DNA of 64,000 bases, taken from assembly GCA_031552995.1 (NCBI GenBank), contig JAVBMB010000048.1, positions 21,321-85,320 on the forward strand, read 5' to 3'. The position numbers and the translations under genes were made by a program. Below are positions 51,601 through 60,137 of the stretch, one piece after another; the stretch's first letter is position 1, and each line of letters starts with the position of its first letter. The stretch comes from JAVBMB01 sp031552995. Lineage in GTDB: Bacteria; Bacillota; Clostridia; Oscillospirales; Butyricicoccaceae. The notes under the pieces were generated by a model. It saw only the letters and a list, made by a program, of their open reading frames with translations, ran no database searches and was not told the origin of the DNA.

Positions 51601-51844
51601 GCTCATAGCGCACAATCTTCGCCACATATTCAAGCGTCAGTGGCTCCATATACACCTTGTCGGCGATATTTGTATCGGTCATTATCGTCGCGGGGTTCGA
51701 GTTTATCAGAATGACCTCGAAGCCCTCCTCTTTAAGCGACAGGCAGGCCTGTGTGCCGGCGTAGTCGAACTCGGCGGCCTGGCCGATGACAATCGGCCCC
51801 GAGCCGATGACGAGAACCTTTTTTATATCAGTGCGTCTGGGCAT
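48662..51844 (-). CDS. carB: carbamoyl-phosphate synthase large subunit
   Basis: 1060 residues with the internally duplicated ATP-grasp halves (start KKVLVIGSGPIVIGQAAEFD, repeated near residue 555 as KIIVLGSGPIRIGQGVEFDY) and a C-terminal MGS-like allosteric domain from about 930. It forms carbamoyl phosphate from bicarbonate, glutamine-derived ammonia and two ATP. It begins one base after the carA stop. As the only carbamoyl-phosphate synthase in the window it lies in the pyrimidine operon. Confidence 0.97.
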   Translation of the reverse strand: MPRRTDIKKVLVIGSGPIVIGQAAEFDYAGTQACLSLKEEGFEVILINSNPATIMTDTNIADKVYMEPLTLEYVAKIVRYERPDAILPGLGGQTGLNLAMQLARKGILDECHVEILGTSFTSIEEAEDRELFKRMCQRIGEPVLPSLVVHSEEEGIAAAKEIGYPVVLRPAFTLGGTGGGFADDEAELVEVLKHGLSLSPVHQVLVEKSIKGYKEIEFEVMRDSRDTAITICSMENLDPVGVHTGDSIVIAPSQTLSTSEYSMLRTSALKIIRALKIEGGCNVQFALDPYSFEYFLIEVNPRVSRSSALASKASGYPIASVSAKIAVGLTLDEIRLASLPACFEPSLDYVVMKMARFPFDKFSSASNKLSTQMKATGEVMSIGRTLEESLLKSIRSLETGVCHIESAKFENVGRDTLLDYIKSGRDDRLFAIAQLIRMGEELHNIYDLTKIDMLFLTKIQNIVTYERRLAANPLSPKYLRGAKIRGFSDKYIGKVWGKTEREIFLMRRELNIMPVYKTIDTCAGEMAGYVPYFYSTYEEENESIVSDRRKIIVLGSGPIRIGQGVEFDYSSVHAVWAIQKAGYEAIIINNNPETVSTDYKTSDKLYFEPLSLEDVMNIVTLEKPLGVVVTLGGQTAINLAAPLAEMGVPFIGTGVEAIERAENRDSFEQLLEALGIPQPKGKAVTNIDDGVRTAGEIGYPVLVRPSYVLGGRAMQIVSGEKQLRTYLKTAVEINTDNPVLVDRYISGKELEVDAVCDGTDVFIPGIMEHIERTGVHSGDSISVYPTFSVSAEVKKTIIDYTVRLGLGLGIVGLYNIQFIVDGKDNVFVIEVNPRSSRTVPFISKASGFSLADIGTYAALGQSLKQQGLTDVYPAEKKKWYVKAPAFSFSKLSGIDAYLSPEMKSTGEAIGYDSSFTRALYKALQSSGMNVSNYGTVLVTIADKDKPEALPLIRRFYRLGFNIEATEGTARFLRENGIRTRVKKKLSEGSDEILQGLRKGYVSYVINTRDEGEIGQQTDGYAIRCCAVENNITMFTALDTVRALLEVLEEITLMISTIDSE

Positions 51845-51845
51845 T

Positions 51846-52928
51846 TCAGCGTACCTCCTTTATCGCGTCGATAAACCTGAGAAAGAACCCCTTGTCCCCG
51901 TCCGGGCCGGGCACCGAATCGGGGTAGAACTGCACGGCCTCTATGCGCTGCTCTTTCAGGGAAAAACCCTCGACACTGCCGTCGAGCAGGCTGAAATATG
52001 TCTCCGCAAGTCCGGCCGGGGCCAGGCTTTCCCGTGTAACCGTATAGCCGTGGTTTTGCGTCGTCGCCTCGACAAACCCGGTGGAGGCCGACTTAACCGG
52101 ATGGTTTGCGCCGCGGTGGCCGAGCGGCATGCGGTATATGTCCGCCCCGCAGGCCAGCGCAACGACCGATGCGCCAAGCCCGACACCGTATATCGGCACC
52201 GTGCCGCGCAGCGCGCGGACAAGCTCAATTGTCGCTTTCAGCTCGCGCGGGTCGCCGGGGCCGCCGGATATAAAAATGCCGTCCGTGCGCACATCCGCGG
52301 CCTGCGCCGCGCTTATGCCGCAGGGTGCTATCGTCACATTGCACTTCAGCTCGACAAGCCTGCGCACGTGGCTGAGCTTTATGCCGCAGTCGACAGCCAT
52401 GACATTGTACAGCGGGTTTGACGTGCGCGAATACCAGATTTTTTTGCATCCGGCGCGCGATGCAAGCCCGTATTCCGGCGTATATGCGGCAAGCCGGTGC
52501 GCGCATTCGTCCGCAGGGGTGTTTATAGATGTGATAAGCGCCGGCTGCGGGCCGCTGCCTCGCAGCGCGCGTACAAGCTTGCGCGTGTCTACGCCGCTTA
52601 TGCCGGGCACACCGTCCTCCTCGAGCACCTCGGAAAATGTCTTTGTGTACCTGAAGTTGCTCGGCCTGTCGTTATATTCCCGCACGATAAAGCCCCCGGC
52701 GCAGATGCCGCGGCTCTCGTTATCCTCGTCCGTCATACCGTAGTTGCCTATCATCGGGTAGGACATTACGACGATTTGCCCCATGCTTGCCGGGTCGGAG
52801 GCGACCTCCTGATACCCGACCATCGATGTATTGAACACAATTTCACACAGGGCGTCCGTGCCGGCGCCGAAGCCCCAGCCGTGGAACTCCGTACCGTCCT
52901 TAAGCACTAATTTTCTGTCTTTTGCCAT
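51846..52928 (-). CDS. carA: carbamoyl-phosphate synthase small subunit
   Basis: A 360-residue glutamine amidotransferase subunit. The N-terminal domain has VFNTSMVGYQEVASDP. In the class I glutaminase domain the nucleophile elbow reads IYGVGLGASVVALACGADIY where the family normally has GICLGHQ: the usual catalytic cysteine is not at that position (GVGLGAS). The later catalytic His region HRGANHPVK and the NHGYTV segment are intact. The start overlaps the pyrC end by 22 bases behind GGAGGG. If the reading is right, glutamine hydrolysis may be lost and CarB would depend on free ammonia. Confidence 0.9.
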   Translation of the reverse strand: MAKDRKLVLKDGTEFHGWGFGAGTDALCEIVFNTSMVGYQEVASDPASMGQIVVMSYPMIGNYGMTDEDNESRGICAGGFIVREYNDRPSNFRYTKTFSEVLEEDGVPGISGVDTRKLVRALRGSGPQPALITSINTPADECAHRLAAYTPEYGLASRAGCKKIWYSRTSNPLYNVMAVDCGIKLSHVRRLVELKCNVTIAPCGISAAQAADVRTDGIFISGGPGDPRELKATIELVRALRGTVPIYGVGLGASVVALACGADIYRMPLGHRGANHPVKSASTGFVEATTQNHGYTVTRESLAPAGLAETYFSLLDGSVEGFSLKEQRIEAVQFYPDSVPGPDGDKGFFLRFIDAIKEVR

Positions 52929-54184
52929 ACGATTTTCCCTCCAGATACCGTCATTACGATTTGTCCGCTCAGCACGCGTCCGGCAAAGGGGCTGGCGCGT
53001 CCCATCGACATGAAACGCTCGGGGTCGACGGTGCGGCGCGCGTTTAAGTCTATCACGGCGGCGTCCAAAAGCACGCCTGGCTCAATTTTACCGCCGGGGA
53101 TTTGCGGGAAACGCCGCCTTGGCGCAAGGGCCATCAGGTCGACAAGCTTTTCCAGCGTCAGCTCCCCTGTCAGCACCAGCCCGGTGTACAGCGCGGCGAA
53201 GGATGTTTCGAGCCCGCACACGCCCATAGCGCTGCCCGCCAGCCCTTTGGATTTTTCCTCGCGGGAGTGGGGTGCGTGGTCGGTCGCGATCATGTCAATC
53301 GTGCCGTCCCGCACGGCGTCAATCAGCGCAAGGCGGTCGCCCTCGCCGCGCAGCGGCGGGTTCATCTTGAACCTGCCGTCCTCCTCGATATCGCGTTCGC
53401 TCAGCACAAGATAGTGCGGAGCGGTTTCGCACGATATGTCAACACCGCCAGCCTTTGCCCTGCGGACAAGCTCTGCGCTTTCCTTCGTTGACAGATGGCA
53501 CATATGGTAGCGGCAGCCGGTCTCACCCGCAAGCTCGATATCGCGCGCAAGCTGCGTCCATTCGCTTGCCGGGCTGATGCCCCTGTGGCCGTGCGCCGCG
53601 GCATATTCGCCGGCGTGGATATATCCGCCGCCGAGCATGGATTCATCTTCGCAGTGCGCTGCGATTGTGCCGTTTAAGCGCTTCACTTCGCGCATGGCTT
53701 CAAGCATCATACCCTCGCGCTGTACACCCTTGCCGTCGTCGGAAAACGCAAAGCACATCGGCGCAAGCGCGGCAAAATCCACAGGGATCTCGCCCTTTTC
53801 GCCTCTGGTGATGCAGGCATAGGGCAGCACAGGGATAAGCGCGTCGCGCGCGATTATGTCCAGCTGCTCGCAAAGCGAATCCACACAGTCGGGCATGGGG
53901 TTAAGGTTGGGCATGCTGCACACGGCTGTGTAGCCGCCGGCGGCGGCGGCGCGTGTGCCCGACTCAATCGTCTCCTTATAACAAAAACCGGGCTGCCGCA
54001 AATGTACATGAACATCGGCGAAGCCCGGAACAATAATTAAATTGGTAAGATCAAAAACAGTATCATATCCGCTTGGAGAGATGCCGACACCTATCGAGGA
54101 GACAATACCGTCCATGACCTCGATATCGGCCGGGGAAAAATGCCCGTTTTGATATACGGCAGCACCTTTGAACAGAGTTTTCAT
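52907..54184 (-). CDS. pyrC: dihydroorotase
   Basis: A 425-residue class I dihydroorotase, closing carbamoyl aspartate to dihydroorotate. Metal ligands are in DVHVHLRQPGFCYKETIESG, with further histidines at AAHCED and MCHLSTKES, and the catalytic aspartate in MIATDHAPHS. ATG 54184 has AGGAG seven bases upstream; TTG 54190 is a weaker alternative. It is the first gene of the operon, behind a good promoter at 54225-54253. Confidence 0.95.
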   Translation of the reverse strand: MKTLFKGAAVYQNGHFSPADIEVMDGIVSSIGVGISPSGYDTVFDLTNLIIVPGFADVHVHLRQPGFCYKETIESGTRAAAAGGYTAVCSMPNLNPMPDCVDSLCEQLDIIARDALIPVLPYACITRGEKGEIPVDFAALAPMCFAFSDDGKGVQREGMMLEAMREVKRLNGTIAAHCEDESMLGGGYIHAGEYAAAHGHRGISPASEWTQLARDIELAGETGCRYHMCHLSTKESAELVRRAKAGGVDISCETAPHYLVLSERDIEEDGRFKMNPPLRGEGDRLALIDAVRDGTIDMIATDHAPHSREEKSKGLAGSAMGVCGLETSFAALYTGLVLTGELTLEKLVDLMALAPRRRFPQIPGGKIEPGVLLDAAVIDLNARRTVDPERFMSMGRASPFAGRVLSGQIVMTVSGGKIVWQKTEN

Positions 54185-54224
54185 GGCCAAGCTCCTTTGC
54201 GACGAAATGATCTTTCAAATAAAT

Positions 54225-54253
54225 ATTATGCCATGTATAAACGACGCTGTCAA
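54225..54253 (-). promoter_or_regulatory. promoter of the pyrimidine operon
   Basis: Minus-strand TTGACA (54248-54253) and CATAAT (54225-54230), spacer 17. The leader is only about 34 bases, too short for a PyrR-type attenuator. Confidence 0.75.
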
Positions 54254-54309
54254 GCTTAAAATATATTTTCAACAGTTTTTATATACTTCCGCGCGGCTGA
54301 TCCATTGCA

Positions 54310-54346
54310 AGCGGGAGGGGATACGGCTGCCGTATCCCCTCCCGCT
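54310..54346 (-). terminator. long perfect hairpin after the amidohydrolase gene
   Basis: Arms of 18 bases (54310-54327 with 54329-54346) are exact complements around one central base. No T-run follows on either strand, so it may end transcription with help or protect the message end. It lies between the amidohydrolase stop and the pyr promoter. Confidence 0.5.
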
Positions 54347-54374
54347 GTGTTGTAGCTTTACGGGCGTTTTAATC

Positions 54375-55799
54375 TCAATACAGCTCCTGCTGCTGAAGCT
54401 GCCACAGCGGCGTGTTGTGCTTGGGATAGCTCTCCATCGTGCGGTGAGAAATCTTCTGCGCCGCCTCGTGGGCCTGCATGACGGCAGCTTTTTCGTTGAC
54501 GGTCAGTATCTGCCGGTTTTCCATGACGATTTTTCCGTCGATGATTGACATCTCGACCTCGCTGCCCTTGGCCGAGTAGACAAGGTTTGGTATGATGTTG
54601 CGCAGCGGGCGCATGAATATCGGCGCCATGCACGGCTCGTCCAGGCTGACAAGGATGATATCGGCCTTTTTGCCCGGCCTGAGCGAGCCGATTTCGTCGC
54701 CGAGGCCGATGGCGCGGGCAGATTCAATCGTCGCCATGCGAAGCACCTTGCCGGCGTTGAACACCGACGGGTCCTTTGCCTTGCATTTGTTGAGTATGGC
54801 GGTGAACTTCATCTCGTTGAACATGTTGTTGCAGTTGTTGCCCGGCGCCTGGTCACTGCCCAGCGCCAGCAAGTCGCTGACCTCCAGGAACTCGGCCGCC
54901 GGCGGCACGATGCCGTCAATGATGCCGATGCTGCCAGAGCAGAGAATCATCGACGCGCCGCTTTTTGCCAGATACTGCGTCTCCTCGCGTGTCGCCTCGG
55001 TCAGGTGGACGGCCATCAGGTATTTGTCGAGATAGCCGATTTCGTCAAGGTAAGCGATGCTGCGCTTGCCGAAGCGGAGCAGCATCTGGTTTATTTCGCG
55101 GTCGCCCTGGGCGACGTGCATATGTATGCGCGTGTCGTTTTTGACGGCAAAGTCTTTTATCTCCAGCAGCAGCTCGCGGCTGACCATATCGGGGCCCTGC
55201 GGCCCCATCAGCACGGTGATGCGTCCGCCGTCACAGCCGTGATAATGCTCGAAAAGCTGCACGTTTTCTTTATATCTCGCGTTGCCCTGCGCCGGGTCAA
55301 GCGGATACAGCGCGCCGACAGGGATATTGCTGACACCGGGTGGCAGCTCGTTTATCATCGACGCGACGCGCGCGCGCAGGCCCAGCTGTATGTGGTTGCC
55401 GATGAACCTGTGCATGGGGTGGTCATAATCGCACACGGTCGTCGTGCCGCACTTCACAGCCTCGATAAGGTTCATAAGAGAACCGGGGATGATCTCCTCC
55501 TCGGTCGTCGCCTCGGAAAACGGCCACAGCCCCTTTTGCATCCAGTTGTTAAGGTCCTGCGCCAGCCCGCGAAGTATGCCCATTGCCGAGTGCATATGCG
55601 CGTCAATCAGCCCGGGCATCACGACGCGACGCGTCGCGTCGATATACCGGTGAGCCTTGTACTGCCGCAGGATGTCGGCCGTCGGCCCGACAGCCTCGAT
55701 GCGGTTTCCTTTGATGCCGACAGCGCCGTCCTCGATGACGCCGACGCCGGGGCCCTCCATAGTCACAAGAATGCCGTTCATAATGATGATATCAAGCAT
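54375..55799 (-). CDS. amidohydrolase of the MtaD/SsnA deaminase group
   Basis: A 474-residue metal-dependent hydrolase of the group that includes 5'-methylthioadenosine/S-adenosylhomocysteine deaminase and SsnA. Metal ligands: His68 and His70 (GLIDAHMHSAMG), a histidine in RIHMHVAQGD, one in MAVHLTEATRE, and the aspartate in ALGSDQAPGNN. The substrate cannot be assigned. ATG 55799 follows AAAGGAG; longer frames start inside the leader. It is a single gene with its own promoter. Confidence 0.85.
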   Translation of the reverse strand: MLDIIIMNGILVTMEGPGVGVIEDGAVGIKGNRIEAVGPTADILRQYKAHRYIDATRRVVMPGLIDAHMHSAMGILRGLAQDLNNWMQKGLWPFSEATTEEEIIPGSLMNLIEAVKCGTTTVCDYDHPMHRFIGNHIQLGLRARVASMINELPPGVSNIPVGALYPLDPAQGNARYKENVQLFEHYHGCDGGRITVLMGPQGPDMVSRELLLEIKDFAVKNDTRIHMHVAQGDREINQMLLRFGKRSIAYLDEIGYLDKYLMAVHLTEATREETQYLAKSGASMILCSGSIGIIDGIVPPAAEFLEVSDLLALGSDQAPGNNCNNMFNEMKFTAILNKCKAKDPSVFNAGKVLRMATIESARAIGLGDEIGSLRPGKKADIILVSLDEPCMAPIFMRPLRNIIPNLVYSAKGSEVEMSIIDGKIVMENRQILTVNEKAAVMQAHEAAQKISHRTMESYPKHNTPLWQLQQQELY

Positions 55800-55869
55800 T
55801 TGGTGAGGCTCCTTTCGGTTTTGCATATTATTCACATACATTGTGCTTTGTATGCCGGTGTATATGTAC

Positions 55870-55898
55870 ATTTTAACAACGCGGCCGGATTATGTCAA
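55870..55898 (-). promoter_or_regulatory. promoter of the amidohydrolase gene
   Basis: Minus-strand TTGACA (55893-55898) and TAAAAT (55870-55875), spacer 17. Confidence 0.7.
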
Positions 55899-56061
55899 AT
55901 ATTTAGGCCTGCCGAAAGCGCAACGCCGGGTGTTGTTAACAGTTTTTACAAATATAATTAAGTATTTCGTCAAGCATGCGCGCCGCGCCGTGGTAGAATA
56001 ATGTGTAGCCACTACGCCGCTATGGTTTTAAATGTCGCCGCACATCATCGGAGGGTTATGT

Positions 56062-57483
56062 ATGTCCACGCTTAGATTTGTCAGGCGGGCGCTGCTGTTT
56101 GTGCTTGTCGCCGCCGTTCTTTATGCCGTACTCGGCTCGCTGCTGCCAAACTGGCGGCAAAAAACCGTCAGCGAGGAGTCGCTGGCTCAGCTTGCGGATG
56201 TCGAGGCGTTCTCGCCCGAAGCTGATGGCCGTTACGGCTACCGCGCCGCACTGATTGAAGCCCCGCAGGACGCGTTTGCCGTTCGCGTCGCGATGATTCG
56301 CGAGGCCAAAAGCAGCATAGAGCTTGTATGCCACGGCATAAGCGAGGGGCTGTGCAGCGACGCGATACTTAGCGAGCTTATCAAGGCGGCGCAGCGCGGC
56401 GTACGCGTGCGCGTTGTCGTCGACGCCAAAGTCGGGGCGAAGGATTCGATTGCGGACAGCCTGGACGCGATGGCGTCGATGGAAAACATAGAGGTGTACG
56501 GCTATAACCCGTTTAAGCTTTTTGCTCCGCAGACATGGCATGCGCTGCTGCATGACAAGATTTTGCTGTGCGACAGCACCGGGGTGCTTATCGGCGGGCG
56601 CAACATAGGCGACAGGTATTTTGCGCCGGACGGCTACAGCGGCGAGGTGACATATGACCGCGACGTATATGTCTCGGCGCCGGCTGCCGACTCGCCCATC
56701 ATGCGGGATACGGCGGCGTATATCCACGAGCTTATCACATACAGCACGGTGCGCGCCGGCACCGGCGAAGAGCTTGACGCCGCGGCGCCGCGGCTTGAGG
56801 CCGGCGCGCGGAAGCTTATGCTGCAAAGCCCCGGGCTTTTTGACAAGATACTGGCCGATTTTGACGCCGCCGCCGTGCCGGCGCGCGACGTGCGCCTGAT
56901 AACGAACCCCGCCGTAAATACAAAAAAAGAGCCGCTTTTGGCGTGGCAGCTCATTGATATAGCAAAATCCGCCTCCAGCGAGGTCGTGATTCAGACGCCG
57001 TATTCAACGGCAAACGGTGTATTGCTTGAGGCGCTGACCGCTGTCGGAAGCGGACCGCGCGACGCGCTGTATCTGACAAACTCTATGGCGTCGGCGGCGA
57101 ACTTTCCGGCGTTTTCCGACTATCATTACAACCGTGATGATATGCTGGAGACCGGGCTTGACATATACGAATATCAGGGGCCCGGCTCGATACACGCAAA
57201 GTCGCTTGTCGCCGACGGGAGAATCAGCGCCGTCGGCTCGTTCAATTTCGACGACCGCAGCATGTATCTCGATACCGAGTCGATGCTCGTCATCGACAGC
57301 GAGGAGCTTGCGCAGCAGCTTAGGGCGGCGATGCAAAGCAGGCTGGACAGGGCGCTGCAGGTGGGAACAGACAATGAATATATAGAAAATGAAAGCCTGA
57401 CACCGTCGCCGGTGCCGGCTTTCAAAAGAGTTATGATGGCGGTATCGTCGGTGTTTGTTCGAATGATACGCTGTCTTGTGTGA
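56062..57483 (+). CDS. membrane-anchored phospholipase D-like protein
   Basis: A 473-residue PLD-superfamily protein with one N-terminal membrane helix (ALLFVLVAAVLYAVLGSLLP) and two HKD-type sites, HDKILLCDSTG at about residue 165 and HAKSLVADG at about 380. It looks like the large group of PLD-like phosphatidyltransferases related to cardiolipin synthase, with the active domain outside or at the membrane. ATG 56062 follows GGAGGG. Its end overlaps the convergent YitT gene by 53 bases. The lipid substrate is unknown. Confidence 0.85.
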   Translation: MSTLRFVRRALLFVLVAAVLYAVLGSLLPNWRQKTVSEESLAQLADVEAFSPEADGRYGYRAALIEAPQDAFAVRVAMIREAKSSIELVCHGISEGLCSDAILSELIKAAQRGVRVRVVVDAKVGAKDSIADSLDAMASMENIEVYGYNPFKLFAPQTWHALLHDKILLCDSTGVLIGGRNIGDRYFAPDGYSGEVTYDRDVYVSAPAADSPIMRDTAAYIHELITYSTVRAGTGEELDAAAPRLEAGARKLMLQSPGLFDKILADFDAAAVPARDVRLITNPAVNTKKEPLLAWQLIDIAKSASSEVVIQTPYSTANGVLLEALTAVGSGPRDALYLTNSMASAANFPAFSDYHYNRDDMLETGLDIYEYQGPGSIHAKSLVADGRISAVGSFNFDDRSMYLDTESMLVIDSEELAQQLRAAMQSRLDRALQVGTDNEYIENESLTPSPVPAFKRVMMAVSSVFVRMIRCLV

Positions 57484-58129
57484 CGGCGATGTCACACGGC
57501 GCGGAGCTCTCCTCCGCCGGCTTGGCCGCGGCTTTTTTGCGGCCGATGCGCTGCAAAAGCTCTATCGTCATGGACGATGTCATGACCGAGATGAGCGACC
57601 AGACGATTTTGCCCAGCGGGATGTAGCTCAGCGACAGCGTGAGCACGACGAAATCTGTAAGCATATAAGCACGCGATATCGGCCACTTTGCCAGCTTGGA
57701 TATAGACATCGCAAGAGCGTCGTCGCCCCCCGCCGCGCCGCCGATGCGCACTATCGTGCCGCAGCCGACGCCGACGAACAGCCCGCCGGCCAGCGCCGCC
57801 GCCAGAGGCCAGGGTGACAGGTCGGGCAAAATCGGCCCGATGCGCTCGAACAGGGCATAGCTTGCGGCAAAGCCCGCCGTCGCGACGATTGAATATTTGG
57901 CAAACGAGCCGCCAAGAACCTTGAACCCGATGAGATAGCACAGACTGTCCATTATAGCGCCCGTTATCGACGGGGAGATGTGCAGCCAGTGCTCGACAAG
58001 AAGCATTGCGCCAAGAACGCCGCCTTCGGTTATCATCGTGCGCGAATGCACGTTGAACAGGCCGAAGGCCAATACCATTGAGCCCAGCAGAATGACGCCG
58101 TAACGCCAGGCCCCTTTGATGCGGTTCAC
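57431..58129 (-). CDS. YitT-family membrane protein (DUF161-type, no DUF2179)
   Basis: A 232-residue protein with five to six hydrophobic segments, the last near residues 160-185, and a charged tail. The conserved FNVHSRTMITEGGVLGAMLL and RIGGAAGGDDALAMSIS regions mark the YitT family. Most YitT proteins end in a cytoplasmic DUF2179 domain of about 80 residues; here only a low-complexity tail is present. The role is unknown. The start is GTG 58129 behind GAGG. The 3' end overlaps the PLD-like gene on the other strand. Confidence 0.82.
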   Translation of the reverse strand: MNRIKGAWRYGVILLGSMVLAFGLFNVHSRTMITEGGVLGAMLLVEHWLHISPSITGAIMDSLCYLIGFKVLGGSFAKYSIVATAGFAASYALFERIGPILPDLSPWPLAAALAGGLFVGVGCGTIVRIGGAAGGDDALAMSISKLAKWPISRAYMLTDFVVLTLSLSYIPLGKIVWSLISVMTSSMTIELLQRIGRKKAAAKPAEESSAPCDIAVTQDSVSFEQTPTIPPS

Positions 58130-58154
58130 CTTTTAAAACCTCGCAGTCATTTTC

Positions 58155-58180
58155 AAAAGCCGCTTTCGGCTTTTTTATTT
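58155..58180 (+). terminator. small hairpin with T-run upstream of yitT
   Basis: AAAAGCCG (58155-58162) and CGGCTTTT (58167-58174) form an eight-pair stem followed by TTATTT on the plus strand. On the minus strand it falls in the YitT leader, where the following bases are GAAAATG. It probably stops plus-strand read-through from the PLD-like gene. Confidence 0.5.
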
Positions 58181-58283
58181 GCCGGAAAATCCGGCGGAAA
58201 TTGGTAAATATGATAACATTTTACCTCCAAATATGCCTGAATATGCATAAATCAAGTGTATTCGTTCACATATCGCCTTATAT

Positions 58284-58313
58284 ATTATACCACGTCGGCA
58301 GTTTGGCGCGCAA
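58284..58313 (-). promoter_or_regulatory. candidate promoter of the YitT gene
   Basis: Minus-strand TTGCGC (58308-58313) and TATAAT (58284-58289), spacer 18. The leader would be about 150 bases. Confidence 0.55.
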
Positions 58314-58472
58314 CCCTTGAAAACAGGCAAAAGCCGGCCGGAGTTCGCCGTAAACAGCCGCAAATTGCGGCGGCTGCTGAGAAATCACGCGTTTCGTTCA
58401 ATCTCCGCCGCTTTGCTTCGACTTTCTGCGCCGCCCGCGCTGGCGAAATATATCAAAAAAATATGTCTGCGC

Positions 58473-58501
58473 TTGTCCTTTTTGCGCCGATATACTATAA
58501 T
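58473..58501 (+). promoter_or_regulatory. candidate promoter of the cardiolipin synthase gene
   Basis: TTGTCC (58473-58478) and TATAAT (58496-58501), spacer 17. Nothing further was recognised between 58314 and 58472. Confidence 0.65.
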
Positions 58502-58558
58502 ATAAGCAGTAAAGACACGTCAAACAGCCGAGGGCTTCACACAGCGGAGGTGAGCGAA

Positions 58559-60100
58559 ATGCGGAAGCATGTGTCCCGTATCATACGCGGGGTTTTCAGT
58601 CAGATGGTCATCGTCGGGCTGCTTTTGGTTCTTCAGGTGTTTTTTATAGTTGCGACGATAGCCAGACTCAGCGAGTTTTATGCGTATATCTATACGGCGC
58701 TCACTGTTCTCAGCTTTTTTGTTGTGCTGCATGTCATCAACAAGCCGGGCAGCTCGTCGGGCAAAATTGCTTGGGTCGTGCCGATTATGGTGTTCCCGCT
58801 GTTCGGCGGGCTGTTCTATCTGATAGTGTACGGCCAGCGACATCCCAGAGATTTTGCGAAAAAAATCGAAAACACCGTCCGCAGGACGGCGCAGTACTCG
58901 GTGCAAAGCGTAAAAGTCGCGCAGGGGCTTGCCGAGGCCGAGCCGGGGTCGACGCGCATGGTGCCGTATATGAACAAGCACGCCGGCGCGTGCGTGCGCA
59001 AGAACAGCGGCGTGGTCTACTATAAAATCGGCGAGGATATGGAAGCCGCAATGCTGGAAGCCATTGAAAAGGCCGAAAAATATGTCTTTCTCGAGTTTTT
59101 TATCATCAAGCCGGGGCTGTTTTGGGATACAATGCGCGAGCTTCTTGTGCGCAAAGCGGCGCAGGGCGTGGATGTGCGACTGATGTACGACGGCATGGGT
59201 TGTCTTGCGCATCTGCCGTATCACTACGAGCGCAAGCTTGAAAAAATGGGTATAAACGCGAGGGTGTTCGGGCCGTTTACGCCGTTTCTGTCGGTGATGC
59301 AGAACAACAGGGATCACCGAAAGGTCGCCGCCATCGACGGGCATACAGCCTTCTGCGGAGGCATCAACCTGGCTGACGAGTATATAAACCACACAGCGCC
59401 ATATGGACATTGGAAGGATACCGGCGTCAAGGTCACGGGTGATGCGGCGTTCGATTTCACGATGATGTTCCTGCGGATGTGGGAGCTGCTTGGCGACGAC
59501 CGGGAGGATTATGACGCCTTTCTGCCGCAGGAAAGGCCGCAGCTGCAAAGCGGCGGCTTTGTGATGGCGTATGGCGACAGCCCGCTCGACGGCGAAAAGG
59601 TAAGCGAGTACATGTACATGACGGCGATAAACAGCGCGCGGCGATATCTGCACATCATGACGCCTTACCTGATACTTGACGACGCGATGATTTCGGGGCT
59701 GTGCAGCGCCGCGAAGAGCGATGTCGACGTCAAGATAATCGTCCCGGCGCGCTCGGACCACTGGTACGCCCACGCCGTGGCGAAGGCATATTATAAAGAG
59801 CTTACGCTTGGAGGGGTGCGGATATACGAGTACTCCCCGGGCTTTATCCACGCCAAAAGCTTTGCGTGGGATGACACAAACGCCATTGTCGGCACAATAA
59901 ACCTCGATTACCGCAGCTTGTATTTGCACTTCGAATGCGCAGCGTGGATGCGCGATGTGCCGGCGGTGGCGGATATCAGCCGTGATTTTGACGAGACGCT
60001 AAAAAAATGCCGCGAAATCACGCCGGAGGACTGCGAGGTGCGCAACCCCGTAAAAAAGGTGCTGTACAGCATATTACGCATATTCGCCCCGCTGATGTAG
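58559..60100 (+). CDS. cls: cardiolipin synthase
   Basis: A 513-residue bacterial-type cardiolipin synthase. Two or three N-terminal membrane helices (from VIVGLLLVLQVFFIVATIA to VVPIMVFPLFGGLFYLIVYG), then two PLD domains with HRKVAAIDG at about residue 258 and HAKSFAWDD at about 435. It joins two phosphatidylglycerol molecules to make cardiolipin and glycerol. ATG 58559 follows GGAGGTGAG; the long upstream frame lacks any family match. It is the second PLD-fold gene within 2.5 kb and has its own promoter and terminator. Confidence 0.92.
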   Translation: MRKHVSRIIRGVFSQMVIVGLLLVLQVFFIVATIARLSEFYAYIYTALTVLSFFVVLHVINKPGSSSGKIAWVVPIMVFPLFGGLFYLIVYGQRHPRDFAKKIENTVRRTAQYSVQSVKVAQGLAEAEPGSTRMVPYMNKHAGACVRKNSGVVYYKIGEDMEAAMLEAIEKAEKYVFLEFFIIKPGLFWDTMRELLVRKAAQGVDVRLMYDGMGCLAHLPYHYERKLEKMGINARVFGPFTPFLSVMQNNRDHRKVAAIDGHTAFCGGINLADEYINHTAPYGHWKDTGVKVTGDAAFDFTMMFLRMWELLGDDREDYDAFLPQERPQLQSGGFVMAYGDSPLDGEKVSEYMYMTAINSARRYLHIMTPYLILDDAMISGLCSAAKSDVDVKIIVPARSDHWYAHAVAKAYYKELTLGGVRIYEYSPGFIHAKSFAWDDTNAIVGTINLDYRSLYLHFECAAWMRDVPAVADISRDFDETLKKCREITPEDCEVRNPVKKVLYSILRIFAPLM

Positions 60101-60137
60101 CGCGCGCGGATATAAATACCGTGCAGATAAACCAGAA

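Noticed and set aside
54185..54224. PyrR-binding or attenuator element in front of pyrC
   Set aside because: The transcribed leader is too short and contains no paired hairpins or T-run.
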